A stretch of DNA of 64,000 bases from JAUUZQ01 sp964538375 (GTDB lineage Bacteria > Bacteroidota > Bacteroidia > Bacteroidales > GCA-2748055), in assembly GCA_964538375.1 (NCBI GenBank), contig CAZIFQ010000005.1, positions 97,741 to 161,740 of the forward strand, written 5' to 3'. How positions within the stretch are numbered: the first letter of the stretch is position 1; every line of letters begins with the position of its first letter. Under the pieces are notes generated by a model. The model was not told where the DNA came from and searched no databases. It saw only the letters and a list, made by a program, of their open reading frames with translations. Shown in pieces: positions 25,042 through 34,157 of this stretch. The position numbers were made by a program, and so were the translations under genes.

Positions 25042-26055
25042 ATGATAACCAACTATAGATTTTTTCCTTTTTTTCTCTTCCTGGTTTTTAGTTCCGGGTG
25101 TACTATGTCTGCTCCCGAGAATCAGTTCCTAAAATCAGGGGAGCCAGATTACCTGTATACTTTAATGTTTTATAATGTTGAAAATCTCTTTCATCCTTCC
25201 AATGATTCTCTTTCAGGCGATGATCCATTTACTCCTGGTGGAATACGTCATTGGACATTTGGCAAATACAAACAAAAGATATCGAGCATCTGCAAGCTTA
25301 TCCTGGCTGCAGGTGGCTGGGAACCACCCATTTTCGTCGGATTATGCGAGTTAGAAAATGACAAAGTTCTCAAGGATCTTATTTATCACCCTTTGCTGCT
25401 TAACTATAACTACAAATTCCTGCACCGCGACAGTCCTGACCACCGGGGAATAGATGTGGCGCTTCTCTATCGTTCCGACAGGGTCAGATATATTTCACAT
25501 TCTTTTATAGAGAATAAATTACCTGGCAATAGTTATGGTACAAGAGATATACTTCTTGGAACATTTGAATTACAGAATGATACACTCAATATTTTTGTGA
25601 ACCATTGGACCTCTAAATATGGCGGCAGCTTTGAAACGGAAGAGAAACGCTTATACCAGGCTGATTTATTGTCGGGAGTAGTTGATACCCTGTATTCCTG
25701 TGCTTCCTCTCACAAAATGATTATCTGTGGCGATTTCAACGATAACAGTAGCTCAGCACCTATCAGTTGTTTAACCCATAACGGTACAATCCGGGAAATT
25801 ATTCCTGGTGGCAAAACGAGTTACAAGTACCATGGGAAATGGGATTTAATTGACCATGTTTTTGTAGCTGGTAACTGGACAGGAGATCAATTGAGTGCAG
25901 AGATATTTACGGCTCCCTTTTTATTGGAGAAAGATGAAAAATTTACTGGAGAAAAGCCCTTTAGAACCTATTCCGGTTATAGTTATCATGGCGGAATCAG
26001 CGACCATCTGCCCGTCCTCTTGCACTTTAATCTTGAGGAGCTTGCAGTTGATTGA
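25042..26055 (+). CDS. Endonuclease/exonuclease/phosphatase-fold lipoprotein
   Basis: A 337-residue protein of the EEP superfamily (DNase I/inositol phosphatase fold). It starts with a lipoprotein signal (LFLVFSSGC, about Cys 20). Catalytic motifs are 'FYNVENLF' (Asn), 'FVGLCELEND' (Glu metal ligand), 'HRDSPDHRGIDVALLYR', 'FVNHWTSKYGG', 'ICGDFNDNS' and the final 'GGISDHLPVLL' (Asp-His). All appear intact. Secreted Bacteroidota members are annotated as endonucleases or phosphatases, and could scavenge phosphate or nucleotides from outside DNA. Its 3' end overlaps the convergent CCA-adding enzyme gene by 29 bases. Confidence 0.85.
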   Translation: MITNYRFFPFFLFLVFSSGCTMSAPENQFLKSGEPDYLYTLMFYNVENLFHPSNDSLSGDDPFTPGGIRHWTFGKYKQKISSICKLILAAGGWEPPIFVGLCELENDKVLKDLIYHPLLLNYNYKFLHRDSPDHRGIDVALLYRSDRVRYISHSFIENKLPGNSYGTRDILLGTFELQNDTLNIFVNHWTSKYGGSFETEEKRLYQADLLSGVVDTLYSCASSHKMIICGDFNDNSSSAPISCLTHNGTIREIIPGGKTSYKYHGKWDLIDHVFVAGNWTGDQLSAEIFTAPFLLEKDEKFTGEKPFRTYSGYSYHGGISDHLPVLLHFNLEELAVD

Positions 26056-27475
26056 CTGCTTTCAGTCCCAATTCTTTTCCCTTCTCGAGCATCAGTCCGT
26101 AGGCAGCTTCAAACTCATTGGGTATCTCCCCATCGAGTATGGCATCTTTAATGCAGTTCTTTATGACACCGATGGGCCGGCTTGGAGGAATATTAAAAAC
26201 TTTTTGAATGTCATCACCTGTAATGGGGGGTTGAAAATTCCGGATATGGTCCTTTTCTTCAATCTCCACAAGCTTTTGACGTACAATTCCAAAATTCTTC
26301 AGGTGTTTGCGAACTGTTTTTTCATTCTTGGAGGTAATATCTGCCTCACAAAGGATCATCAGGTCATCAATCTCCGGCCCGGCATCAAATAGTAGCCGGC
26401 GTACGGCAGAGTCGCTTACAATTTCCTGTGATAGCACAATGGGTCGTAAATGAAGTTTAACCAATTTTTGTACATACTTCATCTTATCATTCAGTGGCAG
26501 TTTCAATCGCTTAAAAATTGAAGGTATCATCTTTGCACCAATGAAGTCATGGGCATGAAATGTCCAGCCAATTCCTGGTTCGAATCTTTTAGTCCTGGGC
26601 TTAGCAACGTCATGCAGCAGTGCTGCCCATCTCAACCAAAGGTCATCAGAGTGCTGCTCCAGGTTGTTGAGCACTTCCAGGGTATGATAAAAATTGTCTT
26701 TATGCCTGATTCCCTTCACTTCATCAACACCTTTTAAGTTGTAGAGTTCTGGAAGTATAATTTCCAGGAGGCCTGTTTCCTCCAGCAAAATAAATCCTCT
26801 TCCGGGTTGATCCGACATAATTATTTTATTCAACTCATCAGTTATTCTTTCCTGGGAAACGATCGAGATTCTTTCTTTTGTTGAGGAGATGGCTTTCATT
26901 GTTTCCGGATGAATCTCAAAACCCAGCCGTGTGGCAAAGCGAATTCCTCTAAGCATCCTCAGTGGATCGTCATCGAACGTAGTTTCAGGATTCTGGGGTG
27001 TTCTGACAATCTTCTTTTTCAGATCCTCGTTCCCCTGAAATGGGTCCAGCAACTCCCCAAAAGTTTTAGAATTCAGCGACAGGGCCAGTGCATTAATTGT
27101 GAAGTCTCTCCTTAACTGGTCATCCTCCAGTGTTCCATTTTCAACTATCGGCTTTCGTGATTCTCTTCTATATGATTCTTTCCTGGCACCGACAAATTCA
27201 ATTTCCAGGTCCCCATGCTTCACCATGGCAGTTCCAAAGTTCTTAAAAACGCTGAGCGATGTTTTTTTTCCAAGCTTTTCCTTTACGAGTGAAGCCATTT
27301 TGATGCCACTGCCTACAACTACAATATCTATATCTTTGGCTTCTTCAGGAGTTTTACCAAGAATAATATCTCTCACAAAGCCACCTATAACAAAGGTCTT
27401 TACTTGTTCTTTGTCTGCGATCTCAGAGATAGTTTTAAAGACCGGATTGGTTAGATATATTCGAAAATCTGTCAT
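26027..27475 (-). CDS. cca: CCA tRNA nucleotidyltransferase with HD domain
   Basis: A 482-residue class II nucleotidyltransferase that builds or repairs the CCA end of tRNAs. The head domain has 'VIGGFVRDIILG' (about residues 29-40) and the metal pair 'DIDIVV' (about 48); motif B 'RRDFTINALAL' and motif D 'EDDPLRMLRGIRFATRLGFEI' (partly) follow. The C-terminal half carries an HD phosphohydrolase motif in 'WAALLHDVAKP' (about 288), typical of Bacteroidota versions. A TTG three codons upstream is possible, but the ATG at 27475 fits both the family and a promoter that would start transcription nearly at this base. Essential for translation. Confidence 0.9.
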   Translation of the reverse strand: MTDFRIYLTNPVFKTISEIADKEQVKTFVIGGFVRDIILGKTPEEAKDIDIVVVGSGIKMASLVKEKLGKKTSLSVFKNFGTAMVKHGDLEIEFVGARKESYRRESRKPIVENGTLEDDQLRRDFTINALALSLNSKTFGELLDPFQGNEDLKKKIVRTPQNPETTFDDDPLRMLRGIRFATRLGFEIHPETMKAISSTKERISIVSQERITDELNKIIMSDQPGRGFILLEETGLLEIILPELYNLKGVDEVKGIRHKDNFYHTLEVLNNLEQHSDDLWLRWAALLHDVAKPRTKRFEPGIGWTFHAHDFIGAKMIPSIFKRLKLPLNDKMKYVQKLVKLHLRPIVLSQEIVSDSAVRRLLFDAGPEIDDLMILCEADITSKNEKTVRKHLKNFGIVRQKLVEIEEKDHIRNFQPPITGDDIQKVFNIPPSRPIGVIKNCIKDAILDGEIPNEFEAAYGLMLEKGKELGLKAVNQLQAPQD

Positions 27476-27481
27476 TTCGTA

Positions 27482-27489
27482 CAAAAGTA
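27482..27489 (-). promoter_or_regulatory. -7 promoter box of cca; predicts a leaderless or near-leaderless mRNA
   Basis: The minus strand reads TACTTTTG, an exact TAnnTTTG. Start of transcription about 7 bases beyond would fall at or next to the ATG at 27475. The 7-bp repeat array lies where the -33 box would be. Confidence 0.5.
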
Positions 27490-27506
27490 GTATAAATAGT
27501 TAGAAG

Positions 27507-27539
27507 TGCGGTATGCGGTATGCGGTATGCGGTATGCGG
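27507..27539. repeat. Array of a 7-bp unit (TGCGGTA)
   Basis: About 4.7 copies of TGCGGTA with no mismatches. It lies between the cca promoter and the TPP riboswitch. It is a simple tandem repeat whose copy number could vary by slippage, and it covers the -33 region of the cca promoter. Confidence 0.85.
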
Positions 27540-27574
27540 AGTTTTGTAGAGAAATCCCTATATTTACACTTGAA

Positions 27575-27655
27575 TTCTCTAAGGGGGTGCCGAAAATTCC
27601 AGGCTGAGATTATACCCTTAGAACCTGATCCGGATAATGCTGGTGTAGGGATAAG
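27575..27655 (+). promoter_or_regulatory. TPP riboswitch (THI element)
   Basis: All conserved blocks are in order: AAGGGGGTGC, the CTGAGAT loop followed by ACCC, GAACCTGATCCGGATAATGC, then GGTGTAGGGATAAG. These form the thiamin-pyrophosphate-binding core (P2/P3 with CUGAGA, and P4/P5 with the ACCUGAU...GGAUAAUGC signature). A possible promoter box TATATTTA lies at 27559-27566, just upstream. It would shut off the following receptor gene when TPP is plentiful; the ATG at 27656 touches its last base, which suits control of translation or of an adjoining P1 helix. Confidence 0.93.
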
Positions 27656-27691
27656 ATGAAATCAAATGGAAGTAATTTAAAAATTAAAACA

Positions 27692-30115
27692 ATGTTGAAG
27701 CAGATTCTATTTGGATTTGTGTGGTTTGTATTTGCCATACAGGTAAATGGACAATTTACAGTATCAGGAAGCGTAACTAATGAGAAAAATGTACCCTTGG
27801 AAGGTGCAAATATTGTATTTGAAGCGTTGAATATTGGAACGATTTCAGTTAGCTCTGGAGCATTCACCTTTAAGGATATTCCGGCAGGGCAACATACACT
27901 TGTTATTTCATTTATTGGATATTTTCAAAATGAAATGTTGGTAGAAATTGGTAGCGATATTGATATCGGGGAAATCATCTTGAAACCGTCTCCATTCCAG
28001 GGAGAAGAGGTTACTATCAGTGCATTAAGGGCAGGAGAAAAAACTCCAATGGCTTTTACAAATATCAACAAGGATGAAATTGTTTCAAGGAATTTCGGAC
28101 AGGATGTTCCATTTCTTGTGGGCTCCACTCCTTCAATGATAACTTCTTCTGATGCAGGGCATGGGATTGGGTACACCTCAATGAGAATCAGGGGAACAGA
28201 TGCCAATCGTATCAATGTTACCATCAACGGAGTGCCTCTCAATGATGCCGAATCTCAAAGCGTCTTCTGGGTGGACCTTCCTGAACTCGCTTCTTCAACG
28301 GAGCAAATTCAGATCCAGCGTGGCGTCGGAACTTCAACCAACGGTGCTGCTGCATTTGGCGCAACGGTGAATATGCAGACCAACCTATTAAGCAAGGATC
28401 CTTTTGCAAAGTATGATGCTACAGCTGGATCTTTTAAAACACTCAGAAATTCCATTTCTGCGGGTACCGGTCTTATGAAAGATAAGTTTGCACTGGATGT
28501 CAGGATTTCGGACCTAAGCTCAGATGGATATATTGACAGGTCGTGGACTAAGCTGCAGTCATATTATTTGTCAGCCGCTTACTATTCAGAAAAATCCAGT
28601 TTGAAGTTCATCACGTTTGGCGGCTTTGAGGAGCTGTATCAATCTTGGGATGGAGTACCTTCATCTATGTTGGAAACAGACCGCACATACAATGGATTGG
28701 GAGTATATACAGATTCTACGGGTATGGGAAAGGCATATGATAAACAGGTGGATCATTACGATCAGGTCCATTACCAATTGCACTACGCAAGGGCTCTGAA
28801 CAGGAACATACACATGAATGCCGCCTTGCATTACACCAGGGGAAGTGGCTATTATGAGCAGTATGAATCGGGTGAGGATTACTCATACTACAGTATGACC
28901 GCACCTATAATAGGATCAGACACACTCAAAGAGACTGATCTTGTGAGAAGAAAAAATTTGTTGAATGATTTTTATGGAGTCATTGCGTCGATCAATTATG
29001 AAGGGGAGAACAGCAATACAATTATAGGTGGTGGATTGAACCGCTATTATGGACTGCACTACGGTACCGTTATCTGGGCACAGCATGTTGGAATTAATTC
29101 ACCTGATCATCAGTGGTATGAAGGGATAGGCGATAAAACGGACTGGAACATTTATGGGAAGTACTATCATTTCCTGGGGGAAAAACTCAATACTTTTGTT
29201 GACCTTCAGCTGCGAGGTGTGAACCACAATATTGAAGGTACTGATTCAAAGAACAGGGATGTTACCCAGAACCATGAGTTTCTCTTTTTTAATCCAAAAG
29301 CTGGAATAAATTTTGTGCCAGCGGCGGGACAACGGACATTTATTTCTTTTGCCAGGGCAAACCGGGAACCAAACAGGAACAATTATACAGATGCGCCTGT
29401 AGACAGACAGCCGGTGAAAGAAACACTACACGATTATGAGGCAGGGTATTCCCTCTCCTCCAATCGCATGAAAGCCGGTGTTACACTTTATTTTATGGAC
29501 TATACCGATCAGCTTGTGCTAACCGGACAGATCAACGAAGTTGGTTATCCTGTTATGACAAATGTGGAGAATAGTTACAGAGCAGGAGCAGAGTTTGAAT
29601 TTGCCTGGAACATTATGAGTAAGTTGACTTGGAATTTTAATTTCACGCTGAGTAAAAATCAGATAAAGGACTTTACAAATTACGTAGATAATTGGAGTTA
29701 TTGGGATGATCCGGCTACTGAATCTTTCCAGTATGAAGAGAATGTTGGAAAGAGTACACTGGCATATTCTCCGTCTGTTGTTGCCAACAATCAGTTGATA
29801 TATAGCCCAACAAAGAATTTTGAATTGGCATTAATTTCAAAATATGTAGGAAAACAATACATTGATAATACCGAAAATGATAATTTCAAATTAGACCCGT
29901 ATTTTGTTAACGATCTGCGCATCTCGTATGCCATCTCACCCAGGTGGATGGAGGAAATCAGACTAAGTTTGTTAGTGGCAAACATTCTGAATGAGCAGTA
30001 CGAATCGAATGCATGGTTGTACAGGTATTACTATGCCGGATCGGAATATGCTATGGATGGTTATTTCCCCCAGGCAGGAACACATTTTATGCTGGGAGTT
30101 AGCATGACTTTCTAA
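27692..30115 (+). CDS. TonB-dependent receptor, probable thiamin (or thiamin-precursor) transporter
   Basis: An 807-residue outer-membrane receptor (819 if started at 27656). A signal peptide (MLKQILFGFVWFVFAIQVNG) is followed by a carboxypeptidase-regulatory-like beta domain (about 24-105), the plug ('SMRIRGTDANRINVTINGVPLNDAESQSVFWVDLP' region, about 160-195) and a 22-strand barrel ending in 'GVSMTF' with a terminal Phe. The TPP riboswitch in front marks it as a thiamin-related importer; this receptor-riboswitch pairing is known in Bacteroidota. No permease (PnuT) or thiamin kinase gene follows, so the inner-membrane step must be encoded elsewhere. I prefer the start at 27692, directly at the signal peptide, but 27656 cannot be excluded. 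Confidence 0.9.
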   Translation: MLKQILFGFVWFVFAIQVNGQFTVSGSVTNEKNVPLEGANIVFEALNIGTISVSSGAFTFKDIPAGQHTLVISFIGYFQNEMLVEIGSDIDIGEIILKPSPFQGEEVTISALRAGEKTPMAFTNINKDEIVSRNFGQDVPFLVGSTPSMITSSDAGHGIGYTSMRIRGTDANRINVTINGVPLNDAESQSVFWVDLPELASSTEQIQIQRGVGTSTNGAAAFGATVNMQTNLLSKDPFAKYDATAGSFKTLRNSISAGTGLMKDKFALDVRISDLSSDGYIDRSWTKLQSYYLSAAYYSEKSSLKFITFGGFEELYQSWDGVPSSMLETDRTYNGLGVYTDSTGMGKAYDKQVDHYDQVHYQLHYARALNRNIHMNAALHYTRGSGYYEQYESGEDYSYYSMTAPIIGSDTLKETDLVRRKNLLNDFYGVIASINYEGENSNTIIGGGLNRYYGLHYGTVIWAQHVGINSPDHQWYEGIGDKTDWNIYGKYYHFLGEKLNTFVDLQLRGVNHNIEGTDSKNRDVTQNHEFLFFNPKAGINFVPAAGQRTFISFARANREPNRNNYTDAPVDRQPVKETLHDYEAGYSLSSNRMKAGVTLYFMDYTDQLVLTGQINEVGYPVMTNVENSYRAGAEFEFAWNIMSKLTWNFNFTLSKNQIKDFTNYVDNWSYWDDPATESFQYEENVGKSTLAYSPSVVANNQLIYSPTKNFELALISKYVGKQYIDNTENDNFKLDPYFVNDLRISYAISPRWMEEIRLSLLVANILNEQYESNAWLYRYYYAGSEYAMDGYFPQAGTHFMLGVSMTF

Positions 30116-30122
30116 AATCAAT

Positions 30123-30158
30123 GACAGGTGTCTGCCTGTAATTCGGGATTTTTTTTTT
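30123..30158 (+). terminator. Weak terminator after the TonB-dependent receptor
   Basis: A short stem ACAGG / CCTGT around TGTCTG (30123-30138), with a run of ten T at 30149-30158 about 10 bases farther on. The spacing between stem and T-run is long for a standard terminator. Confidence 0.35.
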
Positions 30159-30195
30159 ACTTTACGGCTTCTTTATCTGGAATAAACCCCCTTGA

Positions 30196-33100
30196 ATGGC
30201 AGGATTGAAGATCAATATCTGTTTCTGGTATGTAGACCTTAGCATGGCTGAAGAGATTATAGCAATCCTCAGGGAGGGTAACTATGATCCGAATCATTGT
30301 CTTCACAGAGATCCCGAAGAGATTAAGGAGATGTTGGAGAAAAGGGAAACGGATCTCATTATTGCAGATTTTGATCTTCCAGATACTCTTAGACATACCA
30401 TTGAGAAAATTCATAAAAGTTCAAGTAGAGATGTTCCACTCATCTACCTTGTTGGTGAGAAGAATGAGCACAAGGCAGCTGAAACACTTAAAAAGGGTGT
30501 TTGGGATTATATATTGAAATCTCATTACGCAAAACTGATCCCAACGGTATATTCTTCTCAGAAATTTGGGAAAGTGCTGACTGAGAGCAAGGCAGTACTT
30601 CGGGAGAAGCGCATACAAGATGACCTTTCCGATCTCCTTATCCAATATATTACAGATCCGATTCTGATTATTAATAAAGACTGGGAGATTCTGTTTGCAA
30701 ATTCATCTGCTGCAAGAACTCTTGGTCTTCCAATGGATACCGTAGATCAGTTATTGGAAAAATTACGTTCTATAATCTTTGATCAGCATGGAAATCCGCA
30801 TGCTGAGCTCAGTAAGGTAATAAACAGGGAAGTCCCACTTTCAACACAACAGTATTTTGTAGGATTATTGAAGCCGGATGGGAATAAAGCTTTTGGATTT
30901 CTGCAGATACAGCTTATAGACTCTGCAGAGCTACATGATGATCTGACGATAATTACCTTCCGTGACATGACAGCGTTGAGAAGGGTAGAGAAAGAATTAT
31001 CCGAGTCAGAGTCAAAATACCTGTCAATTTTTAATGTTGTTAAGGATGGCATGATTTTGATAGATCCTGATACATTTCAAATAGTTGAAAATAACCCAAG
31101 AGTAGAGGATATGTTTGGTTTTCATAAAGGAAAATCAAAGCAGGACAATCTCGAAGAATTTGCTTCCAGGGGTCATGGGTATGACCGGGATGCACTGGGC
31201 AAGGCGATAGAAAAGCTATCTGATAGTGATCCTGTAACTTATATTTATCTGAGCAAGACTTTGAAAGGTAATGAGTTTTGGACTGAGAATACACTTGCAA
31301 GATTTGAAGTTGGAGAAAAGAAATTGATTGTCCTGGTAATACGGGATATCAATGAGCAAAAGATAATGGAGTATAACCTGAAGGAGTCTAAGGATCATTT
31401 CCAGAACCTGGCAGAGAATTCTCCTGATGTGATAATGAGGTTTGATAAACAATACAGACATCTGTATGTAAACAAAACGATTGAATCTCAGGTTGGATTA
31501 GAAGCTGAGAAATTTATCAACAAGACCCATAAAGAGATGGGGGTTTTTCCTGAGGATAAGGTGAAGTTGTGGGAGAATGGGATGAAAACCGTATTTGACA
31601 GCGGGAAGTCACATACTGTTGAATTTAATTTTGATACTGGAGATGAGTTGCAGTTCTATGAATGGAGGATTTTTCCTGAAAGAGGCGATTCAGGTGAGAT
31701 TGATACGGTTTTAACAATTGCAAGAAATATTACAGCTGCAAGAGTTGCAGACGAAGCAACAAAAGTGAGCGAGGAGAGATTGCAGCTTGCCTTACAAGCG
31801 ACAAATTTGGGTTTGTGGGATTGGAACCTAATTACTGATGAGGTTTACTATTCTCCTATATGGCTCAGCATGCTCGGGTACGATTTGGATGATCTTGCAA
31901 ACGATATTTCTACCTGGCAAAAACTATTACACGAAGAAGATGCGGAAAGAAGCTCTTTATATTTAGATAAAATTATTAAAAACAGGGACAAAAGCTTTGA
32001 GTTGGAGTTTCGTATGCGTTGCAAGGATGGGAAGTATAAGTGGATTCTATCAAAAGGTAGAGCAGTTCAATTCGATGTGAAGGGAAGTACTATCCGGTTT
32101 ACAGGGACTCATGAAGACATAGCTGAAAGGAAAAGGAATGAAGTTATTCAAAGTACTATTTTCAACATTTCCAATGCAGCAAACACTACAAAGAATCTCC
32201 AGGAATTATATGAGAAGATTCAGGAACACCTTAGCCAGGTTGTCGATACCACCAACTGCTTTCTTGCCATATATCATGAAGAAACCAATACCTTGACTCT
32301 TCCTTTCCTGAGAGATGAAAAGGATTCATTTAATGAGTTTCCTGCAGGAAAGACCATGACTGCTTATGTTCTTAAAACTGGTGCAGCACAACTTATCGAT
32401 GTTGAAAAGGAAAAGGAGTTGACTCGCCTGGGAGAAATTGAGCCGGTTGGAGCACCCAGTGTGAGCTGGTTGGGTGTCCCCCTGAGAGTCAATGGTAAAA
32501 TTTTTGGTGTATATGCCATTCAATCTTATACCAAGGATGTAGTATATACCACAGATGACGTCCATCTGCTTGAATTTGTAAGCGACCAGATTGCAATTGC
32601 CATTGAAAGAAAGAGTGGCCAGGATAGTATCCGCGAAAGCCAGGAGAGGCAGCGAAGGATTTTTGAATCGTCACCGGACCCAATCATTGTTGTTGATCTG
32701 AAGGCGAAAATAACCGATTTTAACTCTTCTCTTGCTAAAGAATTAGAGATAAAGAACGAACAAATAATTGGACAGAATATTTTCCACTTCATAAACAGAA
32801 GATACTGGAGGAAAGCAATCGAGAACTTTGATCTGACATGGAAAGAGGGATATATTAAGAACCTTGAATTTCGTGTATCCAGGGCAAATGGATCAGCATT
32901 TGAAGCGGAGGTTGCTACCGGGGCTATCTACAATCAAGAGGGTGAACCGGAATCGATGGTGATTTTGATTAAAAACATCGATGAACGAAAAGAAGGAGAA
33001 AGAAAATTATTGGAGGCAAAGGAGAAGGCAGAAGAGGCAGACCGGCTAAAAACTGCTTTTCTTTCAAATATGTCTCATGAGATCAGGACCCCTATGAATG

Positions 33101-34155
33101 CAATAGTTGGATTCTCAGGCCTCTTAAGTGATGCTTCTGTTAGCCAGAAGGATAGGAAGGAGTTTATAGCTCAAATTAATTTAGGAGCAGACAACCTGAT
33201 GCACCTCATTGACGATATTATTGATATCTCCAAGATTGAAGCAGGTCAGATAAAAATAAATATTGGTGAATGCTATATTAATGGTCTGTTGAATGAGCAG
33301 ATAGTAATGTTTCGCCAAAATCTGAGCCGACATGACAAATCTCATATTGACCTCCGACTTAATTGGAATTGGCCTTCTGAATCGCTCAACCTCAAGACCG
33401 ACCAATTCAGATTGAAGCAAGTTATTACCAACCTCCTGAGCAATGCCATTAAGTTCACAGATGCCGGTACGATTGAATTGGGAATTGAGAAGAAAAATGA
33501 AATTGTCTATTTTTATGTAAGAGACTCAGGGATAGGTATTCAGGAAGAAAAGCAATCTTTAATATTTGATCGTTTCAGGCAAGGTCACGATACGAAAACA
33601 AAACTCTATGGTGGTACCGGGTTAGGATTGGCTATCTCCAGGAACATTATACATTTGTTGGGTGGCAAAATTGGTGTGATATCAGAGCCGGGAAAAGGTT
33701 CTGAATTTTGGTTTACCCTTCCCGCTGATGAAGCAGATGCTCCGGTGAGTGAAAAGAAGAAAATATCCCGTACGAATACTAAAAAGTGGGATGCAAAAAA
33801 AATACTTGTGGCTGAAGATGACTATTCAAATTTTATGTTGATTACAGAAGCACTGAAGTCTACAAATGTTGATATCATCTGGGCTAAAGATGGAAAGGAA
33901 ACACTTGAACTGTTTGAAAAGAATGCTGGTGATATTCACCTGGTATTGATGGATATTCATATGCCAGTGTTTGATGGATATCATTGCACCAGGGAGATTA
34001 AAAAACAGAGTCCCAATATACCTGTAATTGCACAAACAGCTTATGCAATGTCTGGAGAGAAGGATTTATGTCTTGAAGCAGGATGCGATGACTATATAAG
34101 TAAACCACTTCAAGTGGATAATCTTCTGAAGATGATTGGATCATATATGAAGTGA
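30196..34155 (+). CDS. Very large soluble hybrid histidine kinase (REC-PAS-GAF-kinase-REC)
   Basis: A 1319-residue cytoplasmic sensor with no membrane helix. A receiver-like domain (1-125; 'LIIADFDLPD', 'PLIYLVGE', 'DYILKSH') comes first, then several PAS domains (about 150-250, 275-390, 400-510, 525-645 with a PAC 'RFTGTHEDIAERK', and 820-930), a GAF domain (about 650-800), the phosphoacceptor 'MSHEIRTPMNAIVGF' (His about 960), the ATPase domain ('NLLSNAIKF', 'DSGIGI', 'GTGLGLAIS') and a C-terminal receiver with Asp in 'LVLMDIHMPVFDG' (about 1252). No output domain is present. The stop overlaps the start of the substrate-binding lipoprotein gene, so the two are translated together. Ligands of the PAS domains are unknown. 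Confidence 0.9.
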   Translation: MAGLKINICFWYVDLSMAEEIIAILREGNYDPNHCLHRDPEEIKEMLEKRETDLIIADFDLPDTLRHTIEKIHKSSSRDVPLIYLVGEKNEHKAAETLKKGVWDYILKSHYAKLIPTVYSSQKFGKVLTESKAVLREKRIQDDLSDLLIQYITDPILIINKDWEILFANSSAARTLGLPMDTVDQLLEKLRSIIFDQHGNPHAELSKVINREVPLSTQQYFVGLLKPDGNKAFGFLQIQLIDSAELHDDLTIITFRDMTALRRVEKELSESESKYLSIFNVVKDGMILIDPDTFQIVENNPRVEDMFGFHKGKSKQDNLEEFASRGHGYDRDALGKAIEKLSDSDPVTYIYLSKTLKGNEFWTENTLARFEVGEKKLIVLVIRDINEQKIMEYNLKESKDHFQNLAENSPDVIMRFDKQYRHLYVNKTIESQVGLEAEKFINKTHKEMGVFPEDKVKLWENGMKTVFDSGKSHTVEFNFDTGDELQFYEWRIFPERGDSGEIDTVLTIARNITAARVADEATKVSEERLQLALQATNLGLWDWNLITDEVYYSPIWLSMLGYDLDDLANDISTWQKLLHEEDAERSSLYLDKIIKNRDKSFELEFRMRCKDGKYKWILSKGRAVQFDVKGSTIRFTGTHEDIAERKRNEVIQSTIFNISNAANTTKNLQELYEKIQEHLSQVVDTTNCFLAIYHEETNTLTLPFLRDEKDSFNEFPAGKTMTAYVLKTGAAQLIDVEKEKELTRLGEIEPVGAPSVSWLGVPLRVNGKIFGVYAIQSYTKDVVYTTDDVHLLEFVSDQIAIAIERKSGQDSIRESQERQRRIFESSPDPIIVVDLKAKITDFNSSLAKELEIKNEQIIGQNIFHFINRRYWRKAIENFDLTWKEGYIKNLEFRVSRANGSAFEAEVATGAIYNQEGEPESMVILIKNIDERKEGERKLLEAKEKAEEADRLKTAFLSNMSHEIRTPMNAIVGFSGLLSDASVSQKDRKEFIAQINLGADNLMHLIDDIIDISKIEAGQIKINIGECYINGLLNEQIVMFRQNLSRHDKSHIDLRLNWNWPSESLNLKTDQFRLKQVITNLLSNAIKFTDAGTIELGIEKKNEIVYFYVRDSGIGIQEEKQSLIFDRFRQGHDTKTKLYGGTGLGLAISRNIIHLLGGKIGVISEPGKGSEFWFTLPADEADAPVSEKKKISRTNTKKWDAKKILVAEDDYSNFMLITEALKSTNVDIIWAKDGKETLELFEKNAGDIHLVLMDIHMPVFDGYHCTREIKKQSPNIPVIAQTAYAMSGEKDLCLEAGCDDYISKPLQVDNLLKMIGSYMK

Positions 34156-34157
34156 TC

